From Desulfobacterium sp. (GTDB lineage: Bacteria > Desulfobacterota > Desulfobacteria > Desulfobacterales > Desulfobacteraceae), in the NCBI GenBank assembly GCA_030145245.1, contig JAQYWC010000075.1, positions 1 through 42,250 on the forward strand: a stretch of 42,250 bases of DNA, given 5' to 3'. Below, in pieces: positions 1 to 8,694 of the stretch. Position numbers and translations under genes: made by a program. The notes beneath the pieces were generated by a model that was given only the letters and a program-made list of their open reading frames with translations, ran no database searches and was not told the DNA's origin. The first letter of the stretch is position 1. Every line of letters starts with the position of its first letter.

Positions 1-3
1 CTG

Positions 4-151
4 CAACTAAAGCAATAAGCTAAGCCTGACCCCAGCTGAGGGGGCCCCAGTTAATTTATACCCTCAGCTAAGCGTCTATCGGAGTCAGACTTAGCTTATT
101 GTCGATTTGCTCGTAGCACTTCAACTAAGGCAATAAGCTAAGCCTGACCCC
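4..151. repeat. REP-like repeat cluster (two direct copies, one inverted copy)
   Basis: A 30-base unit occurs at 4-33 and again at 122-151 with one mismatch; its core reads CAATAAGCTAAGCCTGACCC. A diverged inverted copy (GGAGTCAGACTTAGCTTATT) lies at 81-101, so either flanking copy can fold with the middle one. A second inverted pair, AGCTGAGGG at 35-43 and CCCTCAGCT at 61-69, sits inside the first arm. The GGGGTCAGG-type end of the unit recalls REP elements moved by RAYT (REP-associated tyrosine) transposases. The cluster lies just past the stop codon of the flavoprotein gene, so it may also act as a transcription end. No transposase is visible here. Confidence 0.7.
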
Positions 152-158
152 TAATGTG

Positions 159-3100
159 TTAAGCAAGCATCTCTTCCAGGGAGCGCTCCAGGAAGGTCTG
201 GTCCCTGTAGGGGCTGTCCGCGGCATTGGTGGGGCACACGGAGATACAGTTACCGCATCCCTTGCAGAAGGCCTCATCCACCGAGGCCGCCCAGCCGCCC
301 ACATCATTTGGGCTGAGGGTGATGGCCTGGTAGGTGCACTCTTTGATGCACCGGCCGCAGCCCCGGCACCGGTCCTTGTCAATGACAACGGTGTACCCCT
401 TGCTCTGGCGGGGTCCCCTTGGCATGATGGCCGCAGCCAGCACGGCGGCCGAAGCGCCCTTCTGGCGGTTGGACACGCTGATGCCCCCCGGATCTGCAAG
501 GAAAATCCCGGGAATGGAGGTCATGCCCGGCATGATATAGGGCCGTCCCTGCTTGCCCTTTGCCTGCATGGTGGAGGAAACCGTGTTATAGGCAAGCCCC
601 TGCTGGTGGAGATACTTGATCTGTTTCCTTGAGCGCTCTCCCATGATCACGGTGCCGGCATTAAACTCCTGGACCTTTCCGTCAATATCCACGTTGATAT
701 GAAAATTACCCAGGGTGCCTGTCATCTCCCGGACAAAGGAGCCCTTAAAGCAGAAGATGTTGGGATGGGATAGCTCGGTTTCAAGGGGTTTGCCTGTTGC
801 CCCGAACATCACCACATCGGTGCCCGTATCGGCAAGCATCATGGCGCTTGTCACCGAGGCTTCCGAGTTGCCGATCACGGCCGTGGTAAAATTGTAGTTG
901 CGCATGGGCGCGGTAAAGGGCTTGAGCTGCTCTGCCCGGCCGATGGAACGGGTCAGCAGCCCTTTTAACCGTTCAATGGCAAGATCCCGGTCCCGGCCCA
1001 GCAGCGAGAGGGCCTCCCCCCGGATGTTGCAGGTCTCAACCATGGAGCGGCTGATGCCCGTGGCCGTGAACAGGCCGTGCTTGAGCCGGCTGCGCTGGTC
1101 CGTGCAGGCGCTGCACACAAAGTTCAGGGGACAGCAGACACAGGAGGCAAGCACGATACGGTTGAGGGACCGCTTGCGAACGGTTTTCAATATTTCAGCA
1201 ATGCCCCCGGGGGTGCAGGCCGACACCATGGTGGTTGTATGAACCACCGAGCCCTGGCTGGCCAGCCCTTTGACAATGCCGTCTATTTCAGTGTCCCAGC
1301 CAAGGGAGTCGTTGCAACGGCAGACAAACACACCGGTTCTGACATCCTCCCGGCAAAGGGAGACCTCAGGGGAAGCATAGGAGACCCCGCTGCCCTTCCT
1401 GGCCCCGGCACCGTTCTTCAACAGGACCATTGCCTGGGCTGCCGCGGCAAATCCCCGCATGATCATGGCATGGACATCTGGAATGGAAGATTTCGGACCA
1501 TAGGCCCGGATCACGTCGTCCCCTTTTACGGCCGGGGCCATCAAGGGATCGGCAAGGATCACCACCCCGGCGTGGACAGCGATATCCTCCCGGGGTTCCC
1601 TGTGGTCAATGGCCTTGATGGCTGTGCAGACATCGGCACACGCCATGCATTCGGAGCATACCCCGCACTGGAGGCAACGGCCGGCCTCATGGATCACCTG
1701 CTCTTCCGAGAGGCCCAGGGCCACCTCGGTATACCCGTTCGCCCGTTTTTTTACCGGCTGCTCCGGCATGATGCTCCGGGAGCACAACGGCAGATCGTCC
1801 GGAACGGCGTTGAACTCCCGGTCCGAGACCCGGCCGGCATCGCCGTTCAGGCCAAGCTGGTAGAGGTCGTTCAAGGCGGTTACGGCGGCCCGTCTTCCTT
1901 CAGCCATGGCATGGACCACCGTGGCAGCGCCCTTGACGGCATCCCCTGCCGCATAGACCCGGGAAATGCCGGAGACGGTGTTCTCAGCCAGGAGATAGCC
2001 GCTGTCGTCAACCAGGAACCCCTGGTTTCCGTTAAATTGTTGATATGCGCCCTTCTGACCAATGGCCACCACCACAAGATCGGCATCCATGGTAAAGGGG
2101 TCGGCCCCTTCGATGATTTCAGGCCAGGCAATGCCCTGGTCCACGGGCGTTCCAGGTTTTGTGGGCATGCACTTCAACCCTTTTACCCTGCCCCCTTGTT
2201 CCAGGAACTCAACCACCTGGGTTGACCCTTTGATGGAGACGCCCTCTTCCAGGGCTTCCCGGATCTCATCTTCATCCGCCGGGAGCTTATCTTCGGCAAA
2301 CCATGACACCATGGTGACCTTGGATCCCGTACGGGACACCACCCGGGCAAGATCAAAGGCCGCGTTGCCGTCTCCGATGACAACCACCCGCTGGGGCAGG
2401 TCCTGGCGCTCCTTGCGATAAAAGCCGGATAGGAACGAGATGCAGCCCTCTACCCCGTCAAGGTCCTCGCCGGGTACCCCGAGTTGTCGGTCGCACCAGG
2501 AACCGGCTGCCACGATCACGGCGTCGAATTCCTGTTTCAGCCCGGTAAGGCCAGCTTCAAGGTCCATCTTTTGGGAGGTTCTGATCTCCACCCCGCACCC
2601 TTCAATATGGGCAAGCTCCCGGTCCAGCACCTTTCTTGGAAGCCTGTGGGGACCGATGCCATACCGCAGAAGCCCGCCGGCCTCGGCCTCGGCCTCAAAC
2701 ACCACGGCCCTGCAGTTGTTTGCCACAAGCTCATGGGCTGCAGCAAGGCCTGCCGGGCCGGAACCGATCACAGCGATCTTCCTGTCCCCCTCAAAAGCGG
2801 GCTCAGGTCTTTCTGTCCCCTTCTCCTCCGCATCGGCGACAAACCGCTTGATCGCCCGGATGGAGAGGGCATCGTCAATATCGTTCCGCCGGCAGTCGGT
2901 CTCACAGGGATGGGTGCAGATCCTGCCGCAGATGCCCGGCAGGACGTTGCGCTCCCGGACCAGATCCAGGGCCTTGTCAAACCTGCCCTGGCCGGCTAAA
3001 GCCAGGTATCCCTGGACATTGACCCCCAAGGGGCAACCGGAGGTGCACACCGGGGTTTTTCTCTTGTCGATCACAGCCCGCCCCGGAAGGCTTCTCCGGC

Positions 3101-3506
3101 TGGTGATGGCCACGGGCTTGTTGTCATGTTCCAGGGTCACGGGGCAGAGCTCCACACAGCGTCCGCACAGGGTGCAGGATTCAGGGTCCACAAAGGTCTG
3201 CTCTTTTGTGACCGACACCTTGAACCCCTGCATGTTGTGCTTGATGGTGTTGACCCTTGCAGGCAGCATGCAGGTGATGTCGGGGTTCCGCATGATCCGC
3301 ATGAGACCTGGCCTGTGGGCGTGGTTGAACGGCACCCCGGACTTGAGGGTGTATCCGGTGTCTGACAGCTTTTGGTCCATGTCGGGATCACTGTCCACCA
3401 GGGTGACGGGAATGCCAAGCTCCCCGAGCTTGTTTGCAGCCGTGATGCCCGCCGGTGTGGCACCGATGATCATGACCCGGTGTAGACGGTCTTTTTCAGG
3501 TTTCAT
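159..3506 (-). CDS. HdrA/GltD-like FAD and iron-sulfur oxidoreductase (1115 aa)
   Basis: This is a large multi-cofactor flavoprotein that probably transfers electrons between NAD(P)H, ferredoxin and the 2-oxoacid oxidoreductase encoded upstream. Residues 11-40 form an HdrA-like FAD fold (VMIIGATPAG), followed by one [4Fe-4S] motif at C111-C121. Residues about 150-230 match the cysteine-rich N-terminal domain of the glutamate synthase small subunit (C154, C158, C193, C197, C201, C205). A GltD-like FAD/NAD(P)H domain follows (IAVIGSGPAG at about 244). The middle has a further cysteine cluster (CLQCGVCSECMACADVC), then an HdrA-like block with VFVCRCND and ASCVCCP signatures. Two C-terminal [4Fe-4S] motifs start at C1047 and C1081. 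The start overlaps korC by ATGA. The family is recognised by domains; the exact reaction is unknown. Confidence 0.9.
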   Translation of the reverse strand: MKPEKDRLHRVMIIGATPAGITAANKLGELGIPVTLVDSDPDMDQKLSDTGYTLKSGVPFNHAHRPGLMRIMRNPDITCMLPARVNTIKHNMQGFKVSVTKEQTFVDPESCTLCGRCVELCPVTLEHDNKPVAITSRRSLPGRAVIDKRKTPVCTSGCPLGVNVQGYLALAGQGRFDKALDLVRERNVLPGICGRICTHPCETDCRRNDIDDALSIRAIKRFVADAEEKGTERPEPAFEGDRKIAVIGSGPAGLAAAHELVANNCRAVVFEAEAEAGGLLRYGIGPHRLPRKVLDRELAHIEGCGVEIRTSQKMDLEAGLTGLKQEFDAVIVAAGSWCDRQLGVPGEDLDGVEGCISFLSGFYRKERQDLPQRVVVIGDGNAAFDLARVVSRTGSKVTMVSWFAEDKLPADEDEIREALEEGVSIKGSTQVVEFLEQGGRVKGLKCMPTKPGTPVDQGIAWPEIIEGADPFTMDADLVVVAIGQKGAYQQFNGNQGFLVDDSGYLLAENTVSGISRVYAAGDAVKGAATVVHAMAEGRRAAVTALNDLYQLGLNGDAGRVSDREFNAVPDDLPLCSRSIMPEQPVKKRANGYTEVALGLSEEQVIHEAGRCLQCGVCSECMACADVCTAIKAIDHREPREDIAVHAGVVILADPLMAPAVKGDDVIRAYGPKSSIPDVHAMIMRGFAAAAQAMVLLKNGAGARKGSGVSYASPEVSLCREDVRTGVFVCRCNDSLGWDTEIDGIVKGLASQGSVVHTTTMVSACTPGGIAEILKTVRKRSLNRIVLASCVCCPLNFVCSACTDQRSRLKHGLFTATGISRSMVETCNIRGEALSLLGRDRDLAIERLKGLLTRSIGRAEQLKPFTAPMRNYNFTTAVIGNSEASVTSAMMLADTGTDVVMFGATGKPLETELSHPNIFCFKGSFVREMTGTLGNFHINVDIDGKVQEFNAGTVIMGERSRKQIKYLHQQGLAYNTVSSTMQAKGKQGRPYIMPGMTSIPGIFLADPGGISVSNRQKGASAAVLAAAIMPRGPRQSKGYTVVIDKDRCRGCGRCIKECTYQAITLSPNDVGGWAASVDEAFCKGCGNCISVCPTNAADSPYRDQTFLERSLEEMLA

Positions 3507-4093
3507 TTCCCAGCTCCTGTTCTGCCGCTTGCCAGTTGCTCAAGCCCCTTGAGTTTGGAAAGGCCATAGTCAAATCCCCGGTTGAATGCTTTGGTGTTCA
3601 TCTCCTCGGTTCCCTTGGGCACGGAGGAAGTCACGGCAAAGAGCGCCGCATCCTTGGTCACCAGCCGGGTGATGGCCGTGGTAAATCCCACCATGATGAT
3701 GTTTGCCATCATCTTCCTGCCGAGCTCCTCTGCCATGCGGGTGGCTGGAATGGAAAAACAGGGCCGCTCATCCGTTGGCGTCACAAGATCCTTGTCCGTC
3801 AGAAGGAACCCCTCGGGCTTGAGGGACTGGTAATATTTTTCATAGGCTGAATGGGACATGCACACCAGGATATCCGGGGTTGAGATGTAGGGGTACTGGA
3901 TAATATTATCTGAGATCACCACCTGGGCGCAGCAAGCGCCCCCCCTTGATTCAGGGCCGTAGGACTGGACAAGGGTGCTCTCCTTGTCATCCCTTAAGGC
4001 CGCGGCCATGCCGATGATGCGCCCGGCAAGGATGATGCCCTGGCCGCCAAACCCGGTTACGATGATCTCCTGTTTCTCTTTGTTGTCAGACAT
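3503..4093 (-). CDS. korC: 2-oxoacid:ferredoxin oxidoreductase, gamma subunit
   Basis: This 196-residue protein is the gamma (KorC-type) subunit of a four-subunit 2-oxoacid:ferredoxin oxidoreductase. The N-terminus carries the family's GFGGQG motif at about residues 14-19, followed by ILAGRIIGMAA, and the central SYGPESRGGAC segment is typical of the gamma domain. Length is normal for a separate gamma subunit. The gene lies third in korABC order and its stop overlaps the start of the flavoprotein gene by four bases (ATGA), which suggests translational coupling. The substrate cannot be proven from sequence: 2-oxoglutarate is the best guess from subunit layout, with branched-chain 2-oxoacids as the alternative. 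Confidence 0.93.
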   Translation of the reverse strand: MSDNKEKQEIIVTGFGGQGIILAGRIIGMAAALRDDKESTLVQSYGPESRGGACCAQVVISDNIIQYPYISTPDILVCMSHSAYEKYYQSLKPEGFLLTDKDLVTPTDERPCFSIPATRMAEELGRKMMANIIMVGFTTAITRLVTKDAALFAVTSSVPKGTEEMNTKAFNRGFDYGLSKLKGLEQLASGRTGAGK

Positions 4094-4123
4094 ATGGTTT
4101 AAACCCGTAAAAGTTGTTGTTCA

Positions 4124-4978
4124 CTATTCGTTTGTCTCCCCAAGGTACATCCGGCCGTACTCCTCGTCATGGCATGGCTTTTCCACGTCCACGAACTTGC
4201 CCAGGATCACCTTTTTGCGGAAATCGATGGCAAGCTCACCCGGATCGGCATTGTTCTTTATGATGGTCCGGTCGTGGTAGAGCTTCAACGAATCCAGGGG
4301 CTTTTCCTTGTTCCGCCGGCCATAGTTGATGGGACAGGGAGAGAGTGCCTCGATAAAGGAGAACCCCTTGTGGTTGATGGCCTCCTCGATGCTGTCGGTG
4401 AGGTCCCGTGAGTGGAGCATGGTCCATCGTGCCACATAGGTGGCGCCGGCAGCATAGGCAAGCAGGGGAAGGTTAAAGGGCGATTCCGGGTTACCCCCCA
4501 TGGTTGTGGAGGAGCGCGCATTGTGGGGGGTGGTGGCCGCAGCCTGGCCCCCGGTCATGCCGTAGATGAAGTTGTTGACGCAGATCACCGTGATGTCCAT
4601 GTTCCGCCGGGCCGCATGGATAAAATGGTTGCCGCCGATGGCAAAGAGATCCCCGTCCCCGGAAAAGACAATCACATTGGTTTCAGGCTTTGCCATCTTG
4701 ATGCCGGTGGCAAAGGGAATGGCACGGCCGTGGGTGGTGTGAAAACTGTCGATATTGATGTATCCCGCCCCCCGGCCCGAGCAGCCGATGCCCGACACCA
4801 TGGCGAAATCATTGTAATCGATCCCCGTGTTTTTCATTGCCGTAAGGCAGGCCGTGAAGATGGATCCGGTGCCGCAGCCGGAACACCAGATGTGGGGAAT
4901 CCGGTCCATGCGCACAAGGTCTTCCAAAGGATGGGGATGGGATTCGGGTATGACCTCTTTTAATGCTGGTTTTCCCAT
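4124..4978 (-). CDS. korB: 2-oxoacid:ferredoxin oxidoreductase, beta (TPP) subunit
   Basis: This 284-residue subunit binds thiamine pyrophosphate and a [4Fe-4S] cluster and catalyses the decarboxylation half of CoA-dependent 2-oxoacid oxidation. The TPP-binding motif runs from GDGDLFAIGG to the VNN about 30 residues later. The N-terminal WCSGCGTG segment and later cysteines fit the family's cluster ligands. The NFIYGMTGGQ segment is typical of KorB and related VorB proteins. Length is close to that of other stand-alone beta subunits. The start lies two bases beyond the korA stop, which implies coupled translation. KorB versus VorB cannot be settled here. Confidence 0.94.
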   Translation of the reverse strand: MGKPALKEVIPESHPHPLEDLVRMDRIPHIWCSGCGTGSIFTACLTAMKNTGIDYNDFAMVSGIGCSGRGAGYINIDSFHTTHGRAIPFATGIKMAKPETNVIVFSGDGDLFAIGGNHFIHAARRNMDITVICVNNFIYGMTGGQAAATTPHNARSSTTMGGNPESPFNLPLLAYAAGATYVARWTMLHSRDLTDSIEEAINHKGFSFIEALSPCPINYGRRNKEKPLDSLKLYHDRTIIKNNADPGELAIDFRKKVILGKFVDVEKPCHDEEYGRMYLGETNE

Positions 4979-4980
4979 GA

Positions 4981-6126
4981 TCAGAATGCCTCCTTCAGGA
5001 TTTGGACCACCTCTTCAGGCGGCACGACAGCGCCCCCCGGATGGCCTGCAAGATAGGAAGGAACCCTGTATCCCGCACACCGCTCAACCTCCCGGCTGAT
5101 CTGGCCCATGTTGATCTCAACCGTGACAAATCCCTTCACCCGCAGGGCAAGGTCTTTTATGATCTGGTCTGGAAACGGCCACACCGTGATGAGCCTCAAA
5201 AGCCCTGCCTTGATCCCCTGCTTCCTTGCCATGTCTACGGCGGTATAGCTGGTCCGGGACGACACCCCATAGGAGACGACCACAACCTCCGCATCCTCCA
5301 GAAGGTACGATTCGGTCATGATGATGTCATCCAGGTTGTTCCGGATCTTGCCCATCAGCCGCTCCATCATCTCGGCCTGGGTATCCACACTCATGACAGG
5401 ATACCCCTTTTCATCATGGGTGAGCCCGGTCACATGGACCTTGTACCCTTCGCCAATCGCGGGCATGGGGGCAACCCCGTTGGGCCCCGGCTTAAAGGGG
5501 AGAAAGTTCTCGGTTGGTTGGTCAGGCGCCACCCGGGAAAAGGTCTTGATGGCTTCCGGCTCCGGGATCACCACCTTTTCGCTCATGTGACCCACGATTT
5601 CGTCGGACATGATAAACACGGGGGTGCGATATTTCTCGCTCAGATTAAAGGCCGTGATGGTCAGGTCGAACATCTCCTGGGGCGATGAGGGCGCGAGGGC
5701 GATGATCTCATAATCCCCGTGGGACCCCCACTTGGCCTGCATCATATCTGCCTGGGCCCCCTGGGTGGGCAGCCCCGTGGACGGCCCGCCCCGCTGTACA
5801 TTAACCACCACACAAGGGGTCTCGGTCACAACGGCCAGCCCCACGGTCTCCATCATCAGGCTGAACCCCGGTCCCGAGGTGGCCGTCATGGTCTTCTTGC
5901 CGGTCCATGCCCCGCCCAGGATGGAGGTCATTGCGGCAATCTCATCCTCCATCTGTATATAGGTGCCGCCCACATGGGGAAGCCGTTCCGACATGTGCTC
6001 CGCCACCTCGGTGGCAGGCGTGATGGGATACCCCCCAAAAAAGAGGCACCCCGCCGCAATCGCCCCTTCGGCACATGCGATATCTCCGTTAATAAAATGC
6101 TTACCTGTAAGGACTGCTGGTTTCAT
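4981..6126 (-). CDS. korA: 2-oxoacid:ferredoxin oxidoreductase, alpha subunit
   Basis: This 381-residue alpha subunit forms the core with KorB; it contains the pyrimidine-binding domain and the C-terminal domain of the PFOR superfamily. Visible signatures are GGYPITPATE near residue 32, the EDEIAAM segment, TSGPGFSLM, and QRGGPSTGLPTQ. The chosen ATG at 6126 is preceded by a good GGGGAGAGG ribosome-binding site. The gamma domain is not fused to it, unlike in some archaeal and actinobacterial KorA proteins, which agrees with the separate korC downstream. In anaerobes of this type the enzyme may run oxidatively in the citric acid cycle or reductively for biosynthesis. Confidence 0.94.
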   Translation of the reverse strand: MKPAVLTGKHFINGDIACAEGAIAAGCLFFGGYPITPATEVAEHMSERLPHVGGTYIQMEDEIAAMTSILGGAWTGKKTMTATSGPGFSLMMETVGLAVVTETPCVVVNVQRGGPSTGLPTQGAQADMMQAKWGSHGDYEIIALAPSSPQEMFDLTITAFNLSEKYRTPVFIMSDEIVGHMSEKVVIPEPEAIKTFSRVAPDQPTENFLPFKPGPNGVAPMPAIGEGYKVHVTGLTHDEKGYPVMSVDTQAEMMERLMGKIRNNLDDIIMTESYLLEDAEVVVVSYGVSSRTSYTAVDMARKQGIKAGLLRLITVWPFPDQIIKDLALRVKGFVTVEINMGQISREVERCAGYRVPSYLAGHPGGAVVPPEEVVQILKEAF

Positions 6127-6194
6127 CCTCTCCCCGTACTTCTGATATATTGATATAAAGGCCCAAGGGCTCTGTTCCGCCCCGGGCGATTGTG

Positions 6195-6464
6195 CTAAAC
6201 AGCTGTTTCTGCAACCAATTCTGTGGAAAAGATGGCAAATTCAGGACAGAGAAGCTCGCAATAGTGACAATTTAGGCAATCCTCCGCCTTTACCCGGGGA
6301 GGATGATACCCGTTCTTGTTGAACTCTTTTGAGAACTCAAGCACCCCCCTGGAACAATACTCGATACAGTATCCACACCCCTTGCACCGGTCCTCGATGA
6401 TGTGAACCACCCCCCGGGTGACCTGCACCTCATCTAAATCAAGAGGAACCCTCCAGTATTTCAT
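6195..6464 (-). CDS. korD: 2-oxoacid oxidoreductase delta subunit, 2x[4Fe-4S] ferredoxin
   Basis: This 89-residue ferredoxin-like subunit would carry electrons out of the KorABC core. It has two cysteine motifs: CKGCGYCIEYC at about residue 28 and CLNCHYCELLCP at about residue 63. Each is of the CxxCxxCxxxC type, but the first is followed by Ser rather than Pro. The gene is first in the operon, about 70 bases ahead of korA, with a GGAAGGGG ribosome-binding site. The upstream gap (6465-6740), which ends at the chemotaxis operon, is rich in A and T near the gene. I see no convincing sigma-70 promoter or terminator in it. Confidence 0.92.
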   Translation of the reverse strand: MKYWRVPLDLDEVQVTRGVVHIIEDRCKGCGYCIEYCSRGVLEFSKEFNKNGYHPPRVKAEDCLNCHYCELLCPEFAIFSTELVAETAV

Positions 6465-6740
6465 AACCCCTTCCTTGTGTTCATTACCTGAATGTAGTGT
6501 TCTTTAATTATTTCACCTTTTTCATACCGTATCTCTTTTAAAATTGGAAGATATTTTTCAACGAAGGGAGACGAACAAAAACCCAACACCCCTGCATTTT
6601 TAGACACCCCCTCTCCACAGGCGAAGGATTTCACCGTTCATTCATATTAGGAATTGTGAAACGGAAGTGCACAAAAAACACAGCTGTTTAAAATGGAGTG
6701 TGATATCGATAAGGGGGGGGATTATTGGCGGGTTATATAT

Positions 6741-8678
6741 TTAAAACAGTTCAATGTTATCATCAAACTCACTGTCTTCGTCCGAAGGTTCATCTGTTTC
6801 AGTGTTTACGGACTCTTCAGTTGAGATATATTCATCCTCAAACAGCTCGATGTTTGAATCGCTGTCGCTTGCTGGATTTTCCAGGGCAGTCTCCGGAGCA
6901 CCCGTGGCAGGCGGCGCTTCAATCAGGGTGGCATGTACCGCTCTTTCGCTTTCCATGGTATAGCGTTGGGATGTCCCGGTCATTCCGGTTGTCGGGCTTG
7001 GATGATCCTCTCTCCGCCACCTGCCGATCTGTTGAAGCAACGCCTCTGACTGTTCCAGCAGCAGTGTCATTTTATTTGAAAAATCAGGCATGAAAGAGAG
7101 TTCTGATTTTGCATCGCCAATGGATGATTCCAGTTTTTGTGACAGGGTTGAAGTCATTGACGAGTTTTCCAGAAACATTTGGTATGCATTGGAAATGGTT
7201 TCTTTACTTTGAATAAGCGTTATTTCCGAAGTGTTATCCACCAGGGAGGCGGTTTCGTAACTATTCGACGGCTCTTTTTCAAATTGACCTCTTAACTCCT
7301 TGATTTTTTCAATAATTCCAGTAACGCCTTCTGTGAAGGTGTTTGTGTTGTCTGATGTGCGGGCGACCTCTTTGGCAAAGACTTCAAGTGTACGGCCCAT
7401 ATCCCCGAGATGGGCTGATTTGATGATGGCATTCAGGGCTTTTCTGTGGAGCTCCAGGCTTATTTTTTGAACATCTTCGATGTGCTTTGATAATTCCGAG
7501 GTTGATTCCGAGGCTTCTGAAAAAGCTTTTTCAACCTGACGGTTCAGGTTATCCGCCTGGGACATGAGGTCGTTCAGGTTTTCAAGGCTGGCGGTTATAA
7601 CTGAGAACGGGCTTTCAGCTTTATTTTCATCTGCAATGTTAGTGATGGATCTGCCCATACAACGGACAAGTTCCGACTCTTTGATTTCAATTGACTCAAA
7701 AGCGTTTAATATTTTCCGGTATGCATTATCGATTTCTGAAACCGCATTTCTGATCTGTGCATTTTGAAGCTTAACAATGGGATAGGCCCGGCTTACGGTA
7801 TCGTCAAGAGAAGCATCCTGCCCCGTATCCTGTTGGGGCCGGGTGCAAAGCTTTCCCGCATCGTTTAAAGCCATGACCACATGCTCTATCTGTTGCCTGA
7901 CAATATCGTGAAATTGAATTGCCATGACAATTTGACTGACCTGGCTTGCGATGTCGCTGGAACACGCCCCCGCGTTCTTGAGTGAGGAGAGGGATGATTC
8001 TATAAGCTGGCTGATTTCGGACGTGGCCTCATCCAGGATTTTCTCGGCAGAGCCGGAGAGGGTTGAAAGGTGACCCAGGTGCTTTGACAGTTTCTCCTGG
8101 GAGTTTATCTGTTGTAACCGTGTTGATTCCGTGTCGTCATACAGGGATTGTGATATGGCACCCATCTGTTTGGAAAGCTGTTTTACTTCTTCAATAAACG
8201 CTGCAAACATTTCAATGGATTTTTCGGAACGGTTGCTTTCTATGGCGATATTTAAAGCGATAACATTGAGCAGAAGGGGAATTTTATCGGTTTGAGTACA
8301 CAGTCCGGATAGTTTTTCCAGGTGACCCCTGCCGGAACACAGACTCTCCAGGCTTTCTGAAATTTCGCTCTGAAAGGATTTCAGTTTCTCAACGGATTCC
8401 CGTGCAAAATCCCCCACATTCGCAAGGGGCATCTCACCTGTCCTGTTATCAACAAACTCGACGGCATCCATGACCATCTGGGAGAGCTCTTCGCTTTCCG
8501 AATAGATGCTCTGAAGTTTCTGGCCTATGTTTAAGAATTCAGGTTCCACGTCAGCCATGAGCGATGCAATGGATTGGGAAAGGCCGGACAATTGGGAACC
8601 AATGCGTGCAATCTGTTTTTCAGGAGGAACGATTCCTTTTTTAATTCTATCCAGGAACAGGTGTATTGTTTTTTTCAT
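6741..8678 (-). CDS. MCP-like cytoplasmic coiled-coil chemotaxis protein with CheZ-like motif
   Basis: This 645-residue protein is the last gene of the chemotaxis operon and has no membrane segment or recognisable sensor domain. It is mostly helical and resembles the signalling part of chemoreceptors. Two degenerate hairpin-tip-like stretches are visible, at about 132-170 (LNVIALNIAIESNR) and 411-442 (LNAIIKSAHLGDMGR), which suggests internal duplication. Between them MAIQFHDIVRQQIEHV (252-267) holds D258 and Q262, spaced as the catalytic Asp and Gln of CheZ. The acidic tail ends in NIELF (641-645), repeated at 609-613. No classical CheZ, CheC or CheX is nearby, so a CheY-P phosphatase or adaptor role is an attractive inference, not shown. 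Confidence 0.8.
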   Translation of the reverse strand: MKKTIHLFLDRIKKGIVPPEKQIARIGSQLSGLSQSIASLMADVEPEFLNIGQKLQSIYSESEELSQMVMDAVEFVDNRTGEMPLANVGDFARESVEKLKSFQSEISESLESLCSGRGHLEKLSGLCTQTDKIPLLLNVIALNIAIESNRSEKSIEMFAAFIEEVKQLSKQMGAISQSLYDDTESTRLQQINSQEKLSKHLGHLSTLSGSAEKILDEATSEISQLIESSLSSLKNAGACSSDIASQVSQIVMAIQFHDIVRQQIEHVVMALNDAGKLCTRPQQDTGQDASLDDTVSRAYPIVKLQNAQIRNAVSEIDNAYRKILNAFESIEIKESELVRCMGRSITNIADENKAESPFSVITASLENLNDLMSQADNLNRQVEKAFSEASESTSELSKHIEDVQKISLELHRKALNAIIKSAHLGDMGRTLEVFAKEVARTSDNTNTFTEGVTGIIEKIKELRGQFEKEPSNSYETASLVDNTSEITLIQSKETISNAYQMFLENSSMTSTLSQKLESSIGDAKSELSFMPDFSNKMTLLLEQSEALLQQIGRWRREDHPSPTTGMTGTSQRYTMESERAVHATLIEAPPATGAPETALENPASDSDSNIELFEDEYISTEESVNTETDEPSDEDSEFDDNIELF

Positions 8679-8694
8679 TTCTTCCGGGCTCCTT

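Noticed and set aside
4-151. CRISPR array at the left edge
   Set aside because: Only two direct copies with one inverted copy between them, and uneven spacing; no cas genes. A REP-like cluster fits better.
2440-3552. Plus-strand open frame of 370 codons opposite the flavoprotein gene
   Set aside because: The product is Ser/Pro/Arg-rich without any recognisable motif, and the minus-strand frame carries clear domains; it is a shadow of high-GC coding DNA.
6465-6740. Promoter or terminator between the kor and chemotaxis operons
   Set aside because: TTGAAA and A/T-rich candidates have poor spacing, and no stem with a T run follows the chemotaxis operon; nothing firm enough to annotate.
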